A stretch of DNA of 64,000 nucleotides, taken from JAEUMD01 sp036768475 (lineage in GTDB: Bacteria; Pseudomonadota; Alphaproteobacteria; Rhizobiales; Hyphomicrobiaceae). Within the stretch, counting starts at the first letter, position 1. Each line of letters starts with the position of its first letter. The stretch spans positions 94,090-158,089 of the forward strand of contig DAIPMW010000008.1 in assembly GCA_036768475.1 (NCBI GenBank). Direction: 5' to 3'. The notes under the pieces were generated by a model. The model made no database searches and had not been told where the DNA came from. It worked only from the letters and a program-made list of their open reading frames with translations. This document shows, in pieces, positions 42,904 to 52,041 of the stretch. The translations under genes and the position numbers were made by a program.

Positions 42904-43413
42904 ATGCCGCTTTATGAGCATGTATTCCTGGCACGCCAGGATGTTTCCAACCAGCAGGTTGAAGCCTTGACCAAGGAGTTCTCGGACGTCATCACCGAGA
43001 ACGGCGGCAAGGTCGTGAAGAACGAGTACTGGGGGCTGAAGTCCCTCGCCTACAAGATCAAGAAGAACCGCAAAGCGCACTACACGCTCTTGAACATCGA
43101 CGGCCCGCCGGCCGCGGTGGCCGAGATGGAGCGCCGCATGGGCATTTCCACCGACATCCTGCGCTTCCTGACCGTCAAGGTCGAAGAGCACGAGACCGAG
43201 CCATCGGTGATGATGCGCAAGGGCGATCGCGACGAGCGCGAGGGCCGTGGTCCGCGTGGCGGTGGTTTCCGTGGTGATCGTGGCGATCGTCCGCCGCGCG
43301 GCGACCGTGGCGATCGTCCGCCCAGGGGTGATCGTCCCCCCCGTGGCGACCGTGAGGGTTCCACGTTCCGTGCGCGCCCGCCGCGCGACTCCAATCCCGG
43401 CTCGGAGGGTTAA
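42904..43413 (+). CDS. rpsF: 30S ribosomal protein S6 with extended Arg-Gly-Asp tail
   Basis: The 169-residue S6 binds S18 on the small-subunit platform. MPLYEHVFLARQDVSNQQVE and KNEYWGLKSLAYKIKKNRKA are typical, with the core ending near FLTVKVEEHETE. After about residue 110 comes a non-conserved basic tail built of GDR-PPR and RGD repeats (RGGGFRGDRGDRPPRGDR). This suggests an RNA-binding or disordered extension, longer than in E. coli S6 where the tail is glutamylated. The ATG at 42904 gives the family N-terminus. rpsR follows three bases after the stop. Confidence 0.97.
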   Translation: MPLYEHVFLARQDVSNQQVEALTKEFSDVITENGGKVVKNEYWGLKSLAYKIKKNRKAHYTLLNIDGPPAAVAEMERRMGISTDILRFLTVKVEEHETEPSVMMRKGDRDEREGRGPRGGGFRGDRGDRPPRGDRGDRPPRGDRPPRGDREGSTFRARPPRDSNPGSEG

Positions 43414-43416
43414 TCG

Positions 43417-43671
43417 ATGGCTGAGATCGCAACCACCTCGTCCGGACCGCGCCGGCCATTCCATCGCCGCCGCAAGACCTGCCCGTTCTCCGGTGCCAAC
43501 GCGCCCAAGATCGACTACAAGGACGTGCGCCTGCTTGGTCGCTACATTTCCGAGCGCGGCAAGATCGTCCCCTCGCGCATTACGGCCGTCTCGGCGAAGA
43601 AGCAGCGTGAGCTGGCACGCGCCATCAAGCGCGCCCGCTTTCTGGGCTTGCTACCGTTCGTCGTGAAGTAA
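43417..43671 (+). CDS. rpsR: 30S ribosomal protein S18
   Basis: An 84-residue ribosomal protein that pairs with S6. RRPFHRRRKTCPFSGANAPK is the N-terminus, and DYKDVRLLGRYISERGKIVP and RELARAIKRARFLGLLPFVV are the conserved core. It is in an operon with rpsF (three-base gap). A hairpin follows the stop. Confidence 0.99.
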   Translation: MAEIATTSSGPRRPFHRRRKTCPFSGANAPKIDYKDVRLLGRYISERGKIVPSRITAVSAKKQRELARAIKRARFLGLLPFVVK

Positions 43672-43687
43672 GAAACCGAAAAAAAGC

Positions 43688-43718
43688 ACACCGGGCGCGC
43701 TAAGGTGCCCGGTGTCTT
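43688..43718 (+). terminator. Weak terminator after rpsR
   Basis: Nine-base stem ACACCGGGC/GCCCGGTGT (43688-43696, 43707-43715) followed by CTTATT. It probably gives partial read-through to the DUF2232 gene. Confidence 0.65.
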
Positions 43719-43817
43719 ATTCGAACACGTCGTTCGAATCTTATCGGCATGGTTGGGATGAGGCTGCCCAATAGGGCGCGCATCTCTAACCGCGGACCCC
43801 GCGGGACAGCGAGAAAC

Positions 43818-44813
43818 ATGCGTGGCAATTACTTGATCGGCCTGTTGGCTGGCGTTGCAGCAGCGGTGGTGTTCGTTTCGGCGACCACCGGACCACTCCC
43901 CATGCGCGTCATCCTGTTTCTGCTGACACCGTTGCCGCTGTTCCTGGCCGGTTTCGGCTGGGGCTGGGGAACCACCATCATCGCCGGCATCGTCGGAACG
44001 CTCGCGATGGCATTCCTGACGACAGCCGCAGTAGGCGCCGTCTTCGCCATCTCCCAGGCCATACCCTCCGCGATTCTCATCTATCTCGTGACGTTGAGTC
44101 GACCGGCTGCCGCCCCCGGCCCCGACGTCGATCCCGCGACCGGAACCGAGTGGTATCCGGTCGGCCGCATCGTCATCTGGGCCGCCGGCATCTCCGGTCT
44201 GATGGCTCTTGCTGCCGTCATCATGATCGGTCCCGATTTGGAATCGTTGCGCACTGAAGTGCGCAAGCTGATCGAGATCGTACTGAAGACCCAGTTCGAA
44301 GCCATGAACGGCGGCAAGGCCATCACCGACGAAGAACTTGGTCGGCTGACCGATGTCGGCATCTATCTGCTCCCCGCAGCAACCGCACTATCCTGGATGC
44401 TGACCGTCCTTTTCAATCTGTGGCTTGCCGCCAAGATTACGCTGGCTTCTGGCAAGCTGCCGCGCCCGTGGCCGGACATACCGGCGATGCGCTTCCCCCG
44501 CACGACGCCGCTGGCGCTCGCAGTGGCAAGCGCGCTGACATTCGTCCCGGGCTACATCGCATTGGCCGCTTCGGCTGTCTCCGGTGCGCTGTTTTTCGCT
44601 TACGTGCTTATGGGACTGGCGGTGATCCACTACGTCACGCGCGGCAAACCCTGGCGGCCATTCGCACTGTGGGGCCTCTATGGCGCACTGCTCATCCTCA
44701 ACACGGGTGTGTCGCTGGTCATCGCTTTCGTAGGACTTGCCGACAGTTTTCTCCCGATCCGCAAGCCGCCAGACCTGCCGCCCGGACAACCACCGCCACC
44801 AGGCAACGGCTGA
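43818..44813 (+). CDS. DUF2232 family membrane protein
   Basis: A 331-residue polytopic protein with about eight helices (NYLIGLLAGVAAAVVFVSAT, GTLAMAFLTTAAVGAVFAIS, VIWAAGISGLMALAAVIMIG). DUF2232 proteins sit between rpsR and rplI in many alphaproteobacteria and in Bacillus (YybS); the role is unknown. It ends with a Pro-rich tail. The start at 43818 puts the first helix near the N-terminus; longer readings from 43749 and 43758 are possible, and none has a strong ribosome-binding site. Confidence 0.88.
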   Translation: MRGNYLIGLLAGVAAAVVFVSATTGPLPMRVILFLLTPLPLFLAGFGWGWGTTIIAGIVGTLAMAFLTTAAVGAVFAISQAIPSAILIYLVTLSRPAAAPGPDVDPATGTEWYPVGRIVIWAAGISGLMALAAVIMIGPDLESLRTEVRKLIEIVLKTQFEAMNGGKAITDEELGRLTDVGIYLLPAATALSWMLTVLFNLWLAAKITLASGKLPRPWPDIPAMRFPRTTPLALAVASALTFVPGYIALAASAVSGALFFAYVLMGLAVIHYVTRGKPWRPFALWGLYGALLILNTGVSLVIAFVGLADSFLPIRKPPDLPPGQPPPPGNG

Positions 44814-44942
44814 GCCCGAGCCAACGCGGCACACCGGCGAAGCCAACACGACGAAACTGCAATCCACCCAAACACAAATACCATCGGGCCCTGAGGCCCG
44901 AACGGAACAAAGACCAGACCGAACAAGAAGGAGTACAACGCC

Positions 44943-45515
44943 ATGCAAGTCATCCTGCTTCAGCGCATCACCAAGCTCGGCCAGATGGGCGATGTCGTGA
45001 ACGTGCGCGACGGCTATGCCCGCAACTTCCTGCTGCCGCAGAAGAAGGCTCTGCGCGCTACCGAAGAGAACCGCAAGCATTTCGAGAGCCAGCGCTCCCA
45101 ACTCGAGGCCGACAATCTCGCCCACAAGCAGGAGGCCGAACAGGTCGCCGGCAAGCTCGAAGGACAAACCTTTGTCGCCATTCGCCAGGCAGGCGATACC
45201 GGCCAGCTCTACGGCTCGGTCTCCACGCGTGACATTTCCGACGTCGTCACCGCCGGCGGCTTCACCATCGACCGTAACCAGGTCGTCATGGAAAGGCCGA
45301 TCAAGGAGCTGGGGGTTCACGAGGTCGAGATCGCGCTGCACCCGGAAGTCTCTGTTCATGTGAAGCTCAACGTCGCGCGCTCAGAGGACGAGGCGGAGCG
45401 TCAGGCACGCGGCGAGGATGTCACGGTGATCAAGGACGAGGCGCTCGACATCGAGACATTCAACCCCGACGAGATGTTCGAGGGCGAGGGTGCCGCTGCC
45501 GAAGACAACGCCTGA
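44943..45515 (+). CDS. rplI: 50S ribosomal protein L9
   Basis: A 190-residue product: the N-domain MQVILLQRITKLGQMGDVVN and VRDGYARNFLLPQKKALRAT, the long connecting helix, then the C-domain (GQLYGSVSTRDISDVVTAGG, KELGVHEVEIALHPEVSV). The acidic tail after about residue 150 is longer than in E. coli L9 (149 residues) but usual for alphaproteobacteria. GAAGGAG lies before the ATG, and a strong terminator follows. Confidence 0.98.
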   Translation: MQVILLQRITKLGQMGDVVNVRDGYARNFLLPQKKALRATEENRKHFESQRSQLEADNLAHKQEAEQVAGKLEGQTFVAIRQAGDTGQLYGSVSTRDISDVVTAGGFTIDRNQVVMERPIKELGVHEVEIALHPEVSVHVKLNVARSEDEAERQARGEDVTVIKDEALDIETFNPDEMFEGEGAAAEDNA

Positions 45516-45557
45516 GCCACATCGATCATCACAGCATCGATCGTCGTCTCGAAAGTC

Positions 45558-45593
45558 ATCGCCCGGCGGATTGATCCGCCGGGCGATTTTCGT
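45558..45593 (+). terminator. Rho-independent terminator after rplI
   Basis: Thirteen-base perfect stem ATCGCCCGGCGGA/TCCGCCGGGCGAT (45558-45570, 45575-45587), loop TTGA, then TTTCGTTT. Confidence 0.92.
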
Positions 45594-45724
45594 TTGTCTG
45601 CGCTGTCCACGGGATTGACCAAACGGCCCGCTTCCACTGGACGCAGCCGCTAGCACCGCCTACATCATACCTCAGATGCATATCACTGGGCGGGCCGGCC
45701 TACCTTTCGTAAATGGGGTGGCAG

Positions 45725-47002
45725 ATGAACCGACTGCTTGCATACGCGTTCACAACCATTGTTCGCCACGGTGCACTTACGATCATTGATGCCGATGGCG
45801 TGTCGCATCGCTATGGCGACGGTAATGGCGACCCCGTCGTTGTCCGCCTGCGCGACAAGGCGACCGAGCGCGATCTGGTCATCGATCCGGAGATGCGCCT
45901 TGCCGAAGCCTACATGGATGGCCGGCTGGTCATCGAAAAGGGAACGGCTTACGATTTCCTCGCACTGCTGATGGAGAACTTGACCGCGCACCGGTTGCCG
46001 CCGTGGAGCCGCATCGCCGATTTCGCCCGCCGCCGCATACGGTTTGTGTCGCAGTTGAACACGCAGCGGCGCGCCCGTCGCAACGCCGCCCATCACTACG
46101 ATGTCGACCCGCGCATCTACAGGCTCTTCCTTGACAAAGACCTGCAGTATTCGTGCGCCTATTTCGATCCCGCCGAGACGCTGCACGGCGATGGTCTGGA
46201 CGATGCACAGCTTGCCAAGAAGCGTCACATCGCTGCCAAGCTGAACATCGCGCCACAGCACAGGGTGCTCGACATCGGTTGCGGCTGGGGCGGACTGGCG
46301 CTTTACCTGCACCAGATGTGTGGCGCCTACGTGCGCGGCATCACACTCAGCAAATCCCAATATGAAGCGGCCCGCGATCGTGCCCGCAACAGCGGTGCCG
46401 ACCGCGATGTGACCTTCGCCATCGAGGATTATCGCGAAACGACCGGCACGTTCGATCGCGTCGTGTCCGTCGGTATGCTCGAGCATGTCGGACCGGCCGC
46501 TTATGATCGCTTCTTTTCGATGGTGTCAGATCGGCTGAGCCAGGATGGCATCGCGCTGATCCACACGATCGCCCGTTCCGACGACGCCAGCGGCATCACC
46601 AATCCGTTCATCGCCAACTATATCTTCCCCGGCGGTTACATCCCGGCGCTATCGGAGCTGATGGCCTCCATCGAGCGCTCCGGCCTCGTCTTGGGCGATA
46701 TCGAGGCGCTGCGCCTTCACTATGCGCTGACACTGCGCCGCTGGCGACAGCGGTTCGCCGCAAACCGCGTAAAGGCTGTCGCGATCGCCGGAGAGCGCTT
46801 CTGCCGCATGTGGGAATTCTACCTCGCCGGCTCCGAGGCCTCGTTCAGATACCAGAACCTCGTCGTGTTGCAGATCCAGCTCGTCAGGAAGCTCGAAAGT
46901 GCACCCATCACGAGGGCCTACATCGCCGCCACCGAACGCAAGCTGAAAGCCCGCGAGACGCCGCCACATGGTCCCCAGATACGCATCGTCGCCGGCCGGT
47001 GA
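45725..47002 (+). CDS. cfa: Cyclopropane-fatty-acyl-phospholipid synthase
   Basis: Adds a methylene from SAM across double bonds of membrane lipid acyl chains. A 425-residue product with the family N-terminal lipid-binding region (VIDPEMRLAEAYMDGRLVIE) and catalytic domain: AHHYDVDPRIYRLFLDKDLQ, SCAYFDP, the SAM loop VLDIGCGWGGLALYLH, GITLSKSQYEAARDRA and SVGMLEHVG. The C-terminal LHYALTLRRWRQRFAANR is conserved. The ATG at 45725 has GGGGTGG upstream. It lies between rplI and dnaB, downstream of a terminator, so it has its own promoter. Confidence 0.96.
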   Translation: MNRLLAYAFTTIVRHGALTIIDADGVSHRYGDGNGDPVVVRLRDKATERDLVIDPEMRLAEAYMDGRLVIEKGTAYDFLALLMENLTAHRLPPWSRIADFARRRIRFVSQLNTQRRARRNAAHHYDVDPRIYRLFLDKDLQYSCAYFDPAETLHGDGLDDAQLAKKRHIAAKLNIAPQHRVLDIGCGWGGLALYLHQMCGAYVRGITLSKSQYEAARDRARNSGADRDVTFAIEDYRETTGTFDRVVSVGMLEHVGPAAYDRFFSMVSDRLSQDGIALIHTIARSDDASGITNPFIANYIFPGGYIPALSELMASIERSGLVLGDIEALRLHYALTLRRWRQRFAANRVKAVAIAGERFCRMWEFYLAGSEASFRYQNLVVLQIQLVRKLESAPITRAYIAATERKLKARETPPHGPQIRIVAGR

Positions 47003-47127
47003 ATGATTCGCTGGCACCAAGCGCAAAGTTTTGCTCCTGTGGGTAGTGTGCATGACTGCATGAAGGGAAGCTCGAGCGGCACACCGACACTCTACGGTGT
47101 GCCCGACTCGAACTAACTTTCAGGCCC

Positions 47128-48639
47128 ATGGCACAAAACGCAATTCTCCCCGCTGATAAGCTCCGCACTGCAGCGGAAGCGACCGAGCCCGTCACATTCC
47201 GGCAGGTTCCGCACAACATCGAGGCGGAACAGGCGCTGCTGGGCGCAATTCTCGTCAACAACGAGTCGCTCGACCGCGTTTCCTCGTTCCTGCAGGCGGA
47301 GCACTTCTATGACCCCCTGCATGCCGAGATCTTCACCGTTGCCTCCAAGCTCATCGGTGCTGGCAAGCAGGCGACGCCCATCACGCTGAAGACGTTCTTC
47401 GAGAACGCCGAGCCGATCGACGAGCACTTGACGGTGCCGCAATACCTGGGGCGACTGGCCGCCAGCGCGACAACCATCATCAACGCACACGATTACGGCC
47501 GCACGATCTATGATCTGGCTGTCCGCCGCCACTTGATCATGATCGGCGAGGACATGGTCAACACGGCCTTCGATTCGCCTGTCGACCATCCGCCGGAGGA
47601 GCAGATCCAGGAGGCCGAGGGACGCCTTTATTCGCTCGCCGAGCAAGGCAAGTACGGCCAGGGTTTCGTCACCTTCCACGCCGCGCTGACTGCCGCCATC
47701 GACATGGCTGACAGCGCCTTCAAGCGCGCCGGACATCTCTCGGGGCTTTCGACGGGGCTTATCGATCTCGATCGCAAGATGGGCGGCTTGCAGCGTTCCG
47801 ATCTCATTATTCTCGCCGGCCGCCCCTCGATGGGAAAAACCGCACTCGTCACCAACATCGCCTATAACGTTGCCAGGAATTACCGCACCGAGATGAAGCC
47901 CGACGGCAGCGAAGAGGTTGTCGACGGCGCCGTCGTCGGCTTCTTCTCGCTCGAAATGTCGTCCGAGCAGCTTGCAACGCGTATCCTTGCCGAGCAGGCC
48001 GAGATCGGCTCCGAGAAGATCCGCCGCGGCATGATCGATGAAAGGGAATTCCGCAAGCTCGTCGATGTCTCCCAGGAGATGGGCCGCATACCGCTCTACA
48101 TCGACCAGACCGGCGGCATCACCATCGCCCAGCTCGCCGCCCGCGCCCGCAAACTGAAGCGCCAGAAAGGCTTAGGGCTATTGATCGTCGATTATCTCCA
48201 GCTGCTCGCCGGCTCGTCCAAATCGGCTTCCGCCGGCCGCGTTCAGGAAATCACCGAGATCACCACTGGTCTGAAGGCGCTGGCCAAGGAACTCAACGTG
48301 CCCATCGTCGCGCTCTCCCAGCTCTCGCGTCAGGTCGAGCAGCGTGACGACAAGCGGCCGCAGCTGTCCGACTTGCGCGAGTCGGGCTCGATCGAGCAGG
48401 ATGCCGACGTGGTCATGTTCGTATTCCGCGAGGAATATTACGTGGAACGCAAGAAGCCGAGCGAGGGCACCGAAGAGTTCTTCAAGTGGCAACAGGAAAT
48501 GGAGCGCGTGACTGGAAAGGCGGAAGTCATCATCGGCAAACAGCGCCACGGCCCCGTCGGCACGGTCGCGCTGTCGTTCGAGAGCCAGTACACGCGCTTT
48601 GGCAACCTTGCCCAGGACTACCAGATTGCGGAGCAATGA
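47128..48639 (+). CDS. dnaB: Replicative DNA helicase
   Basis: The hexameric fork helicase, 503 residues. The N-terminal collar domain is VPHNIEAEQALLGAILVNNE. The RecA-like motor has Walker A in LAGRPSMGKTALVTNIAYN, Walker B in GLLIVDYLQLLAG, and the loop-2 region RDDKRPQLSDLRESGSIEQD. The C-terminal GKAEVIIGKQRHGPVGTV is typical. It is followed by alr, radA, cvpA and purF on the same strand. Confidence 0.98.
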   Translation: MAQNAILPADKLRTAAEATEPVTFRQVPHNIEAEQALLGAILVNNESLDRVSSFLQAEHFYDPLHAEIFTVASKLIGAGKQATPITLKTFFENAEPIDEHLTVPQYLGRLAASATTIINAHDYGRTIYDLAVRRHLIMIGEDMVNTAFDSPVDHPPEEQIQEAEGRLYSLAEQGKYGQGFVTFHAALTAAIDMADSAFKRAGHLSGLSTGLIDLDRKMGGLQRSDLIILAGRPSMGKTALVTNIAYNVARNYRTEMKPDGSEEVVDGAVVGFFSLEMSSEQLATRILAEQAEIGSEKIRRGMIDEREFRKLVDVSQEMGRIPLYIDQTGGITIAQLAARARKLKRQKGLGLLIVDYLQLLAGSSKSASAGRVQEITEITTGLKALAKELNVPIVALSQLSRQVEQRDDKRPQLSDLRESGSIEQDADVVMFVFREEYYVERKKPSEGTEEFFKWQQEMERVTGKAEVIIGKQRHGPVGTVALSFESQYTRFGNLAQDYQIAEQ

Positions 48640-48664
48640 GCCGAGCCATGAACGGCCTGAACAG

Positions 48665-49831
48665 TTGAGCGCACGCGGCGACACCATAAAGGATGTGGCA
48701 CCCGATGTGGTGGGCGATGTCCCGGCGCACGCGACTGGCGTGCTCGTCATCGATCTTGATCAAATCGCGTCGAACTGGCGCGCGCTGGCCGACCTCGTGC
48801 GCCCTGCCGAGTGCGGCGCCGTCGTCAAGGCTGATGCCTATGGCCTGGGTGCTCACCGCATCATCCCCGCACTGGCGAAGGCCGGCTGCCGCACGTTCTT
48901 CGTCGCCACGCTCGACGAGGCGCGGGAGGCACGCGCACTGGTCCCCGATGCAACCATCTATATGCTCGACGGCATTCTGCCGGGGGCCGCCCCGGCAGTG
49001 CGCGCAGCAGGAGTGATCCCCGTCGTCTCGACGCTATCGGAGATCGCGGAGTGGTCGGCATTGTCTGCTTCGCGCCAAGACCGGCTACCCGTCGCCCTGC
49101 ACGTCGATACCGGCCTCAACCGCCTTGGCCTCGCCGCCACCGAGATCCAGGCGCTCGTCCGCGACATGCACATGCTCGACCGGCTCGACGTGACGCTGGT
49201 CATGAGCCACCTCGCCTGCGCCGACGAACCCGAAGCGCTCAAAAATGCACAGCAGCGCGCCATCTTCGAGCAGCTCATCCCCCTGCTCCCCCGCACGGCA
49301 CGCAGCCTTGCCGCATCCGATGGTCTGATGCTGGGCCAAGCCTACCACTACGACCTCGTCCGCCCCGGTTATGCACTTTACGGCGGCCAGGCATTCGGCG
49401 GCGGACCAACCCCGGTTGCTGCCGCCGTTACGTTGCATGTCAGAATCCTCCAGGTGCGCGACGTCGCCCCAGGCCAGACAGTCGGCTATGCGGCAATCTG
49501 GTCACCGGAGGGGTTGAGCCGCATCGCCGTGATCGCGGCGGGATACGCCGATGGCCTCTTCCGCCACCTGTCCCGCGCATCGACAGGAGGCGGCGCGTTC
49601 GTCGCCATCAATCAACAGTTGGTCCCCATCGTCGGCCGCGTGTCCATGGATCTCGTCACCGTTGATGTCACCGGCATAGACCCGGCGCCCCGGCCGGGCG
49701 ACCTCGTCGAGGTGATCGGCCCCAACATCTCGATCGAGGCGCTGGGCGCTGCCGCTGGCACCATTGGCTATGAAGTGCTGACCTCGCTCGGCCGCCGCTT
49801 CCATCGCGTCTACAAGGGCGGGGAGCGGTGA
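48665..49831 (+). CDS. alr: Alanine racemase
   Basis: PLP-dependent interconversion of L- and D-alanine for peptidoglycan. The PLP lysine is in CGAVVKADAYGLGAHRIIPA. VALHVDTGLNRLGLAATEIQ, VRPGYALYGGQAFGG, TVGYAAIWSPE (candidate second catalytic Tyr) and VGRVSMDLVTVDVTG follow. The start is unsure: no ATG is in frame before the conserved GVLVIDLDQIASNWRALADL. A TTG at 48665 is used here (388 residues). A TTG at 48599 would overlap dnaB, and a GTG at 48698 has AAAGG very close. Coupling to dnaB translation is likely. Confidence 0.93.
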   Translation: MSARGDTIKDVAPDVVGDVPAHATGVLVIDLDQIASNWRALADLVRPAECGAVVKADAYGLGAHRIIPALAKAGCRTFFVATLDEAREARALVPDATIYMLDGILPGAAPAVRAAGVIPVVSTLSEIAEWSALSASRQDRLPVALHVDTGLNRLGLAATEIQALVRDMHMLDRLDVTLVMSHLACADEPEALKNAQQRAIFEQLIPLLPRTARSLAASDGLMLGQAYHYDLVRPGYALYGGQAFGGGPTPVAAAVTLHVRILQVRDVAPGQTVGYAAIWSPEGLSRIAVIAAGYADGLFRHLSRASTGGGAFVAINQQLVPIVGRVSMDLVTVDVTGIDPAPRPGDLVEVIGPNISIEALGAAAGTIGYEVLTSLGRRFHRVYKGGER

Positions 49832-49835
49832 TCGC

Positions 49836-51212
49836 ATGGCCAAGCCCGCCAAGACCACCTACGTCTGCCAGTCCTGCGGTGCGGTCGAGAACCGCTGGTC
49901 GGGTAAATGTCCCGGTTGCGGCGAATGGAACACGCTTTCCGAGGAAGTCACGACACCCGTTGCGGCCGTCCCCGGCTCCGGTCTTCTCAAGGCATCGAAA
50001 GGCCGGCGCGTGCCGCTCGAGCATCTCAAAGGCGAGAGCGAGGAGGCGCCGCGCTTCTCCACCGGCTTCGTCGAACTCGACCGCGTCACCGGTGGTGGCA
50101 TCGTGCCGGGCTCCGCACTGTTGATCGGCGGTGAGCCGGGCATCGGCAAATCGACGATCCTGCTCCAACTGGCCGCGGCGGTCGCCAAGGCGGGCCGCCG
50201 TGCCATCTATTTTTCGGGCGAGGAGGCCTGCGCACAGGTGCGCCTGCGCGCCGAGCGGCTGGGCCTTTCGCAGGCCCCCGTGGCGCTCGCCGCCGAGACC
50301 AATCTGGCCAATATCCTTGAAACCCTGTCAGCAGAAAAACGAACAGACCTGATCGTCGTCGATTCCATCCAGACACTTTGGAGTGACGCACTGGAAGCTG
50401 CTCCCGGCACCGTCAGCCAGGTTCGTGCCGCCACCCAGTCGCTGATCCGATACGCCAAGGGCCGCGGCGGCGCCCTCCTCCTCGTCGGCCATGTGACCAA
50501 GGACGGCCAGATTGCCGGCCCTAAGGTTATCGAGCACATGGTCGATACGGTCCTCTATTTCGAGGGCGATCGCGGCCACCCCTACCGGATCCTGCGCGCC
50601 GTGAAGAATAGATTTGGCGCGACGGACGAAATCGGTGTCTTCGAGATGGCGGGCGCCGGCCTGCGCGAGGTGCAAAATCCGTCCGAGCTGTTCCTTGGCG
50701 ACCGGGATGCGGCCAGCCCCGGGGCCGCCGTCTTCGCTGGCATGGAGGGAACGCGCCCGCTCCTCGTGGAGATCCAGGCGCTTGTTGCGCCGTCCTCGCT
50801 TGGCACCCCGCGCCGGGCCGTGGTCGGCTGGGATGCAAGCCGCCTGTCGATGCTGTTGGCCGTTCTCGAAGCGCGTTGCGGGCTCTCCTTCGCCCAGGCC
50901 GATGTCTACCTGAACGTGGCGGGCGGTCTGAAAATCACCGAGCCCGCCGCCGACGTGGCCGCCGCCGCCGCCCTCCTGTCGTCATTTTCGGGTGTTGCTC
51001 TCCCCCCCGATCACGTCTACTTCGGAGAAATCTCGTTGTCGGGCGCCGTCCGTGCTGCCGCGCATATGACTGCCCGGCTCAAGGAAGCACAAAAACTGGG
51101 TTTCACCAGGGCCACCACGCCCGCGGCCGGCGAAATCGACCGCGCAGCGCTGACCCTGGAGATCGACCGCATAGATCACCTGAAATCTCTCGCGGAGAGC
51201 ATGACGCCGTGA
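49836..51212 (+). CDS. radA: DNA repair protein RadA
   Basis: A DnaB-like branch-migration helicase in recombinational repair. A 458-residue product: the N-terminal zinc finger YVCQSCGAVENRWSGKCPGC, the RecA core with Walker A GGEPGIGKSTILLQLAAA, the RadA-specific motif RAVKNRFGATDEIGVFEM, and the C-terminal Lon-protease-like domain (LNVAGGLKITEPAADVAAAA). Four bases separate it from alr, which suggests one operon. Confidence 0.98.
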   Translation: MAKPAKTTYVCQSCGAVENRWSGKCPGCGEWNTLSEEVTTPVAAVPGSGLLKASKGRRVPLEHLKGESEEAPRFSTGFVELDRVTGGGIVPGSALLIGGEPGIGKSTILLQLAAAVAKAGRRAIYFSGEEACAQVRLRAERLGLSQAPVALAAETNLANILETLSAEKRTDLIVVDSIQTLWSDALEAAPGTVSQVRAATQSLIRYAKGRGGALLLVGHVTKDGQIAGPKVIEHMVDTVLYFEGDRGHPYRILRAVKNRFGATDEIGVFEMAGAGLREVQNPSELFLGDRDAASPGAAVFAGMEGTRPLLVEIQALVAPSSLGTPRRAVVGWDASRLSMLLAVLEARCGLSFAQADVYLNVAGGLKITEPAADVAAAAALLSSFSGVALPPDHVYFGEISLSGAVRAAAHMTARLKEAQKLGFTRATTPAAGEIDRAALTLEIDRIDHLKSLAESMTP

Positions 51213-51273
51213 TCCATACCTGCACCGCCGCACCCATCTGGGACCATAAAGCCAAATTCCAGGAGCTTCGCCG

Positions 51274-51963
51274 ATGATCGGGCCACTCAGCTATCTCGAT
51301 GTCGCGCTGCTCGCGGTCTGCTTCATCTCCGCACTGCTCGCCATGTACCGCGGGCTTGCCCGGGAGATGCTGTCGATCCTGTCCTGGGTCGTCGCCTTCG
51401 CTGCGACCTTCTATGCAATCATCGACCCCGAGAAATACGGCGGCAAACGCGGCGGCAGCTTCGGCTCCGGATTTGCCACCACCATTGCCGAGGATCTCGC
51501 CAAACAGATCCAGATGCCGGTTCAGATCGCCCAGATCGCCGTGGGCGCGGTCATCTTCCTGATCGTGCTCATCATCGTGCACCTGATTACGGCGCGTGTC
51601 TCCGATTCGATCCTCGACAGCCGCGTCGGCATGATCGATCGCATTTTGGGCTTCATGTTCGGCGCCGCCCGTGGCTTCATCCTGATCGTGATCCCCTACA
51701 TGCTCTATGAAGCGTTCATGGTCGATCCGAAAAGCCCTGAAAGTGCATGGCCTTGGGTCCAAAAATCCCAATCGTTGCCCTATATCCAATCCGCCGGAAA
51801 CTCGATTAAAACCGTTCTCATCCGTATCATTCCCTCGTCGTTGACGGCCCCTTCAACCGGCGGAGGTGAGCAGCAGGGGTTCATAATGCCTCAGGGAGAA
51901 GACCACGTAGGGGTGGCGCTTCCGGTGGCATTTCATATATCTGTCACGTGGCGGAACTGCTGA
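51274..51963 (+). CDS. cvpA: CvpA family membrane protein
   Basis: A 229-residue inner-membrane protein with four helices: YLDVALLAVCFISALLAMYR, MLSILSWVVAFAATFYAIID, AVGAVIFLIVLIIVHLITAR and FGAARGFILIVIPYMLYEAF. GLAREMLSILSW and RIGFMFGAARG-type motifs identify CvpA, named for colicin V production and linked to purF in enterobacteria. The same linkage occurs here. The last ~40 residues (GEQQGFIMPQGEDHVGVALP...) look unlike the conserved tail of close relatives, so a late frameshift or divergence is possible. Confidence 0.93.
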   Translation: MIGPLSYLDVALLAVCFISALLAMYRGLAREMLSILSWVVAFAATFYAIIDPEKYGGKRGGSFGSGFATTIAEDLAKQIQMPVQIAQIAVGAVIFLIVLIIVHLITARVSDSILDSRVGMIDRILGFMFGAARGFILIVIPYMLYEAFMVDPKSPESAWPWVQKSQSLPYIQSAGNSIKTVLIRIIPSSLTAPSTGGGEQQGFIMPQGEDHVGVALPVAFHISVTWRNC

Positions 51964-52041
51964 GCCGGTCCTGAACGGTCGAATATCCAGGCTTCAGCGC
52001 GCCACCGTGACAGACCACAATTTGGCGAGCGGGAGACGGCT

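Noticed and set aside
43255..43360. Short tandem DNA repeats as a possible CRISPR
   Set aside because: They are in-frame codon repeats of the S6 tail, with no unique spacers.
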